In this document: in pieces, positions 32,485-36,748 of the stretch
Layout of the letters: every line of letters begins with the position of its first letter
Numbering within the stretch: the first letter of the stretch is position 1
Origin: Puniceicoccales bacterium
Lineage (GTDB): Bacteria; Verrucomicrobiota; Verrucomicrobiia; Opitutales; JAIRLM01
DNA: 36,748 nucleotides
NCBI GenBank assembly: GCA_031290195.1
Contig: JAITOA010000021.1
Span: 1 to 36,748, forward strand
Reading direction: 5' to 3'
Translations under genes and position numbers: made by a program
Notes under the pieces: model-generated
What the model was told of the DNA's origin: nothing
Databases searched by the model: none
The model's input: only the letters and a program-made list of their open reading frames with translations

Positions 32485-35400
32485 TTGGAAGTGGTTGATC
32501 CTTTAGTGACTGGTGCCCCTCCCCTAAGCGTAGGGACTCCCGAAGAAAAGGACGAGGCGCCTCCCGTGCGAGAAACCGTCAAAACGACCGATATCACCCC
32601 GCCAAAACTAGTTTATTTCACGGCATCTAGGTTTGCTGTAGTCAATGCAATTTTGTGGCTCATTGAATGGGTTTTTTTGTTGGTGCATTTTATATCTCCG
32701 AACACAGACGCGGGAACCACTCCAGGAGATTCAACTGCGGAAACTAAACAACCGGGGCAGTCGGATGACGAACAAAAGAAGCCACTTCCGGGCGATCCAG
32801 AAAACCCAAGCCCCGCAGTGGTAGACTCACCGCCGGCACCGGCGCCGTCCGAACCAGAGCCAGCGGACGACGGACTTCAGGAAGATCCAAGTGCAGCAGA
32901 AAAGCCGCAGCAACCTGCCCCACAACCCGATCCGCTGCCCGTGGTCGCAAAGTCAGTGGGACCAGAGCCAGCGGGAGTTTCATTGCCGTCACATCCAGAT
33001 CCAAAGCCGGCACCGGCAGTGCTAAATGATCCACCGGTCGATCCAAAGCCAGCGGCGGTTGCCAGTGGACAGGTAGGACAAAAAAAGGTAGAGGTAGTTC
33101 CACTCACCGATCCAGAAAAGATATGTGATGCAATATATAATACTATTTCGAATGGTTCGAAAACAGGAAATACAATAAATGCCTTGAATTCCGGCCTTAA
33201 AGCAAATGGAGTTGATGTACGCCTGGCAATTCCGTTCTGCTATCTGGTCTACGATTTAACACAGGAACCACATGAGCCTTCCGTAAGAACACTTGCAGAA
33301 CTGACAAAATATTTCAATAACAAAGGAGAGGTTGATACTTTCGTAAAACGATTAGTATCGCATATCCCGGCAAATATCATAGATCTGACGCGGTTTCCGA
33401 TACTATGCGATTCATCTGCCCCCAGAATAGTGGGAACAAACTGGCCGCCACCGTCGCCGGATGAAATATGCGACGCAATGTGTGATATTTTTTCAGGCAA
33501 AAAGACGAAAAGAGGTGGACTGGATATTTATAATAAGGTTGCATCGGTCGGCATTGATGAGGCCTTAGTAGTTCCTTTTTATTTCCTAGCTAAGGAAATG
33601 GGGAAAGATGGCACCGGCCCCTCTCAGAGAACACGGGATGAACTACTAAAACACTTCGGCGATGAAGAAGCAGTTAATGGGTTTATCGGACAGCTAAATG
33701 ATCGCAAGGGAGAAATACCTTCCATGCAAGCATGTTTGAATGCAATAAAAAATACCGGAATGACCCCTTTAGGAGATTCTTGGCCGGATCTGGATGAAAG
33801 TCAATTACCCCAGAAACCCTCCATCGCGGAAGAGATGTGTTCCAAAATTTGTGCCATTTTTCTTGGCAGTAATGATTGTCGTCCTTATGTGATTGAAAGA
33901 ACAATAAACGGATTCGGCTATGGCGAATTGACACCTTGTTTTTATCATTTAGTTCTAGAACTAATGCGGGAATCAAGAGAGCCTTCCGGAAGAACGATTG
34001 CGGAACTAAAGCAATGTTTTAGGAATTCGGAAGAAGCTAACAGATTCGTGGGCGCTTTGCGTGGTCGTAGCAATTTATCTGACATACAAAATTCCAAGCC
34101 ATTTAGAAGTCTTTCCAGATTCTATCAACCAGATTGGCCGGACCTTGATCCAAAAAAGCTTATCTCGCCAAAGGATAAATGCAATATAATTTGCGACGTT
34201 CTTCTAAAAGAAGAAGAATTATCGGGAGTGGCTATTGGAGCTGCAATTTCTGATGCAGGGATTGCCGATGAATTGACCGTTTCATTTCTTCATCTGACTG
34301 TGGAATTAGGAAAAGAAGAAAATCCTTCCGGAAGGACGATGCATGAACTGGGAAAACACTTTAAAGATAAAGAAGAAATTAGTGAATTTATAGCCACTCT
34401 GCGTGGGCGTGACATCGATAAAATTTCAAAAGGAAAACGTTTCCTAGCATTAAAGGCGCACTATAGAGTGGGAGATTCGTGGCCGGATTCAAAATCCGAA
34501 AACAAGTTTAAGCCGAACCCACAACAACCCACTCCGGCAGCATCGTCGAAACATCCTTCTCAGCCCGTGGCGCAGCCGGTAAATCAGCCCCTAGCGGGGT
34601 CAGCAACTCCGTGGTCACACGAACCGCTTGAATCCCATGCAATTCTTAGTCGCCTGTGCGGACAACTATCTGGCAATAATGCGATTAGCGCGGCCGATGC
34701 GAGTCAAGAAATGTATAGCGTAAAACGTCAAAGATTTACTTCTGATGCAAAGTTAAAATGCGACAACCTATTCAAAAAAATTAGTGCCGGAAATATGCAC
34801 CTGCTCACAGAAGAAGAAAAAAAATTAGTGCAACATTTTTGCTCTATTATTAAATGCGTTTCCAGCGAAAATGATGTCCTGTTTTCTGATTTTAATTGTC
34901 TTTGCGAAGCTTTTAACAGCCGAATTGCAGCGCTCGCATTTGTCGCTCGAATCCTAGCAAGAAAGGAAGGAGATATCCCTGGTGTGACCGCAGACCACCA
35001 AGAACTTGACTATGCCGTCCTGGCAGATCGAACGCATTTTCATGTCGCAACATCCAAGTTCGCAACTTCTTCATATGCCGGAAGAATAGCGTTTTTTGCA
35101 AGCAATTACCGCAAAACCACTATGAGAAAGCTTGAACTTGCAACGGCAGCTACACTCGCTCAACCTGGCAAATTTACAAGGTTTTCCGAACTTCTTAGTG
35201 ACGATGGTCTACTGGACAAAAGTAAATTAGAGGAGGCAATTGTGGCGCTCATTGCCTACGAAAAGACCTCTGGCATACCAGAGCAAATGGAGAAGCTAAA
35301 AAAACTTCTCCAAATTCATGAAGATTTCGATGCAATACAAGCAAGCCTGAAAACTATTGATGCTGATAAATTTAGTAAAAATCTAAGAATAAAAAACCTA

Positions 35401-36696
35401 GCAATGTTTGCCAAGTTGGGTTCAATGATACCCTCGCCGCAAACCTTGCGGAAACTGGTGTTTAATGCAACCTTTGATGTTCCCGTTCGCCAGGAAGCTA
35501 AAGTCGGGTCCTGCTTCGTCACGGGACCGGTTATCCAGTTGCAAGCCAATGACCCAGAAAAAATGCTTTCCCTAATGGCCGTCGCCGTAATCGAGGGTTC
35601 TTTGCCGCTTTTTAATGCTGGAAAAAATTCTATGAAAATACCCCTAAATGATAGCGAAGGAATAGCGGATAAAGAAGCTGATATCAGCAAGCCATCCGAA
35701 GAAGTTTGCACTCGTAGTCTGCAAAACATGCTCATGAGGACGCTGGCCGATGGGGAAATGCAGGGCGGCTTCGATTCGCGATGTAATAATTTAAGGGAAG
35801 CCGTCGAATTAGTGAATAAGATCATGGATACTTGTCGTAGGTTTGACGACATTGATCAGGCAAAGGTTCCCAAGTGGCATTTTGGTTTTTCCTACGATAC
35901 ATCCATTAGCATCTCCGCGTGGGATCTCGCAAGCGCCGATGGCCCTCGTAATCTTGACGCCGACGAAAGCCTTGGAGCCTGGATTCCCCACGTGCGGACG
36001 GACGGATCTACTGAGAAAAAAACTCTCAGTCGGATGGACTTCTTAAGCCTAATTCGACAACTCAAACAAATAGTGCCGAAAACCCATGCAAATACAACTG
36101 CAGCGCTAAAATCTTTGGAGACAGCTCTAGATTCAGGCGCTATACAAGTAGTTCATGGCGGCTCTGAAACAAAAATCATTGCTGAAATTTATGGCCCAAA
36201 TTACATGGGACACAGGTGGCCGTATAATGCGACATCACCGGACGACTTGCTTAATTTCGTTTGGGAGGAGTTGCTGATTGAAAAAATAGAAGCTAATAGG
36301 GGAAGCCATGTCGTGCCAATAGATTTATATCAAACTGTGGCTCAGATAAAATCTAGCTCTGATGTTGTTAATATGAGTGGTAGAGGACACGCATATACGA
36401 TCAATTTATCAAAAAACACAGAGCTTCGATCTTTGTTGGAAAATGGAGCGTCTGCATTGGAAGTGGCGCAGCAGATGGAAGAAGGACAATTCTATGGCAT
36501 TTTCGACACAAATTGGAATAATAAAACTACACTCGGTTTTTTGAAGAAAGAAGGGGTGTTACACATTGCTGCAACACGGACAGGCGTGCCAGAACCAGTA
36601 ATTATCCCCTTTCTAGGCTCTAATCCCCTCGCCGCTACGATGGTGTGCCCAGATTTTTTAAAGCTGGACCTTCAAGTGGCGCACATTAGGCAATAG
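32485..36696 (+). CDS. Giant effector-like protein: membrane segment, four novel repeats, papain-like C-terminus
   Basis: A 1403-residue protein of no family I can name. In order: a polar N-terminus (1-48); one hydrophobic segment (about 50-70, AVVNAILWLIEWVFLLVHFI); a Pro/Asp/Glu-rich linker (75-205); four tandem copies of a helical domain of about 110 residues (208-322, 323-436, 446-555, 560-668); a second Pro/Gln linker (672-710); and a C-terminal region of about 690 residues. The latter shows RQEAKVGSCFVTGPVIQLQ (Cys1010), MSGRGHAYTINLSKN (His1302) and YGIFDTNWNNKTT (Asp1341, Asn1343). This is the Cys-His-Asn order of papain-fold peptidases, with a Gln seven residues before the Cys (six in papain). 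No signal peptide. The start must be non-ATG: TTG 32485 is first after the in-frame stop at 32410, and the first in-frame ATG is more than 1 kb further on. AT-rich compared with hppA. A T3S or other secreted effector acting on host proteins is plausible but unproven. Confidence 0.65.
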   Translation: MEVVDPLVTGAPPLSVGTPEEKDEAPPVRETVKTTDITPPKLVYFTASRFAVVNAILWLIEWVFLLVHFISPNTDAGTTPGDSTAETKQPGQSDDEQKKPLPGDPENPSPAVVDSPPAPAPSEPEPADDGLQEDPSAAEKPQQPAPQPDPLPVVAKSVGPEPAGVSLPSHPDPKPAPAVLNDPPVDPKPAAVASGQVGQKKVEVVPLTDPEKICDAIYNTISNGSKTGNTINALNSGLKANGVDVRLAIPFCYLVYDLTQEPHEPSVRTLAELTKYFNNKGEVDTFVKRLVSHIPANIIDLTRFPILCDSSAPRIVGTNWPPPSPDEICDAMCDIFSGKKTKRGGLDIYNKVASVGIDEALVVPFYFLAKEMGKDGTGPSQRTRDELLKHFGDEEAVNGFIGQLNDRKGEIPSMQACLNAIKNTGMTPLGDSWPDLDESQLPQKPSIAEEMCSKICAIFLGSNDCRPYVIERTINGFGYGELTPCFYHLVLELMRESREPSGRTIAELKQCFRNSEEANRFVGALRGRSNLSDIQNSKPFRSLSRFYQPDWPDLDPKKLISPKDKCNIICDVLLKEEELSGVAIGAAISDAGIADELTVSFLHLTVELGKEENPSGRTMHELGKHFKDKEEISEFIATLRGRDIDKISKGKRFLALKAHYRVGDSWPDSKSENKFKPNPQQPTPAASSKHPSQPVAQPVNQPLAGSATPWSHEPLESHAILSRLCGQLSGNNAISAADASQEMYSVKRQRFTSDAKLKCDNLFKKISAGNMHLLTEEEKKLVQHFCSIIKCVSSENDVLFSDFNCLCEAFNSRIAALAFVARILARKEGDIPGVTADHQELDYAVLADRTHFHVATSKFATSSYAGRIAFFASNYRKTTMRKLELATAATLAQPGKFTRFSELLSDDGLLDKSKLEEAIVALIAYEKTSGIPEQMEKLKKLLQIHEDFDAIQASLKTIDADKFSKNLRIKNLAMFAKLGSMIPSPQTLRKLVFNATFDVPVRQEAKVGSCFVTGPVIQLQANDPEKMLSLMAVAVIEGSLPLFNAGKNSMKIPLNDSEGIADKEADISKPSEEVCTRSLQNMLMRTLADGEMQGGFDSRCNNLREAVELVNKIMDTCRRFDDIDQAKVPKWHFGFSYDTSISISAWDLASADGPRNLDADESLGAWIPHVRTDGSTEKKTLSRMDFLSLIRQLKQIVPKTHANTTAALKSLETALDSGAIQVVHGGSETKIIAEIYGPNYMGHRWPYNATSPDDLLNFVWEELLIEKIEANRGSHVVPIDLYQTVAQIKSSSDVVNMSGRGHAYTINLSKNTELRSLLENGASALEVAQQMEEGQFYGIFDTNWNNKTTLGFLKKEGVLHIAATRTGVPEPVIIPFLGSNPLAATMVCPDFLKLDLQVAHIRQ
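33106..34488 (+). repeat. Four tandem protein-domain repeats inside the 1403-residue gene
   Basis: Copies at about 33106-33450, 33451-33792, 33820-34149 and 34162-34488. They share a Cys-containing first helix (ICDAIYN, ICDAMCD, MCSKICA, CNIICDV), then a [VL]xxxFx[YFH]L helix. The best-conserved element is EPSVRTLAEL, GPSQRTRDEL, EPSGRTIAEL or NPSGRTMHEL. An E-rich helix follows, and the last two copies have LRGR. Each unit ends near W-P-D (W-P-P in the first). The DNA copies are much diverged, so the duplication is old. Confidence 0.85.
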
Positions 36697-36699
36697 GGC

Positions 36700-36748
36700 A
36701 TGGAATTCTCAATCGCAGAAGTGAATGGACGGACGATTGGCTGGAATG
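36700..36748 (+). CDS. Start of a further gene, cut by the window edge
   Basis: ATG 36700 opens a frame (EFSIAEVNGRTIGWN) that is still open at the end of the window. It begins one codon after the stop of the 1403-residue gene (TAG GGC ATG), the same spacing seen between paralogues A and B. Only 16 codons are visible and no function can be given. Confidence 0.35.
   Translation, partial: MEFSIAEVNGRTIGWN

Noticed and set aside
1-36748. CRISPR arrays, insertion sequences, rRNA genes or a replication origin
   Set aside because: I saw no regular spaced repeats, no transposase, no rRNA sequence and no cluster of DnaA-box-like sites.

Overview
The window looks like the chromosome of a host-associated Gram-negative bacterium, most plausibly a member of the Planctomycetes-Verrucomicrobia-Chlamydiae group; I cannot fix the lineage from sequence reading alone. 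The evidence is a type III secretion (T3S) operon, a cysteine-rich autotransporter-like outer-membrane protein, a membrane pyrophosphatase, and several large proteins with N-terminal hydrophobic hairpins that resemble injected membrane-inserted effectors. Housekeeping genes use good AGGAGG-type ribosome sites and are fairly GC-rich. The effector-like genes are visibly more AT-rich, start at TTG or GTG, and show no Shine-Dalgarno sequence.

Layout, left to right. A tRNA-Asn (minus, 8-82) is followed by a CesT-type T3S chaperone (plus), then a small TPR gene and argS (minus). From 2978 to 7654 a minus-strand operon reads, in transcription order, SycN-like chaperone, SctX-like, SctY-like, SctV export gate, and a 382-residue LcrV/EspA-like needle-tip candidate. 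This is the gene order sycN-yscX-yscY-yscV followed by the lcrV region in Ysc-type systems. Diverging from it is a translationally coupled three-gene phage packaging remnant (7807-9825) ending in a Mu gp28-like large terminase. From 10101 to 19345 lie four consecutive large effector-like genes. The last three are paralogues with an N-terminal hydrophobic hairpin, a variable charged linker, a helical middle and a C-terminal kinase-like domain (QLDGHxxN followed by IDPG[LS][TS]F). The first two paralogues share a 265-bp, about 95% identical 5' module.

From 19400 to 32119 the window returns to core functions: a two-domain iron-type ABC permease, serS and ybeY (minus), tadA and an autotransporter-like gene (plus), holB, glyQS and rpmB (minus), tsaD (plus), and hppA (minus). 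The right end (32485-36696) is one 1403-residue protein. It has one hydrophobic segment, a proline-rich linker, four tandem copies of a roughly 110-residue domain I do not recognise, and a C-terminal region with a papain-like order of Cys, His and Asn. A further gene appears to begin at the edge.

How it fits together (inference): the SctV operon supplies part of the export gate and tip. The CesT and SycN-like proteins would pilot substrates. The kinase-like family, the 591-residue protein and the 1403-residue protein are candidate substrates that would insert in a host membrane and act on the host side. The rest of the injectisome (ATPase, rings, needle, translocators) is not in this window.
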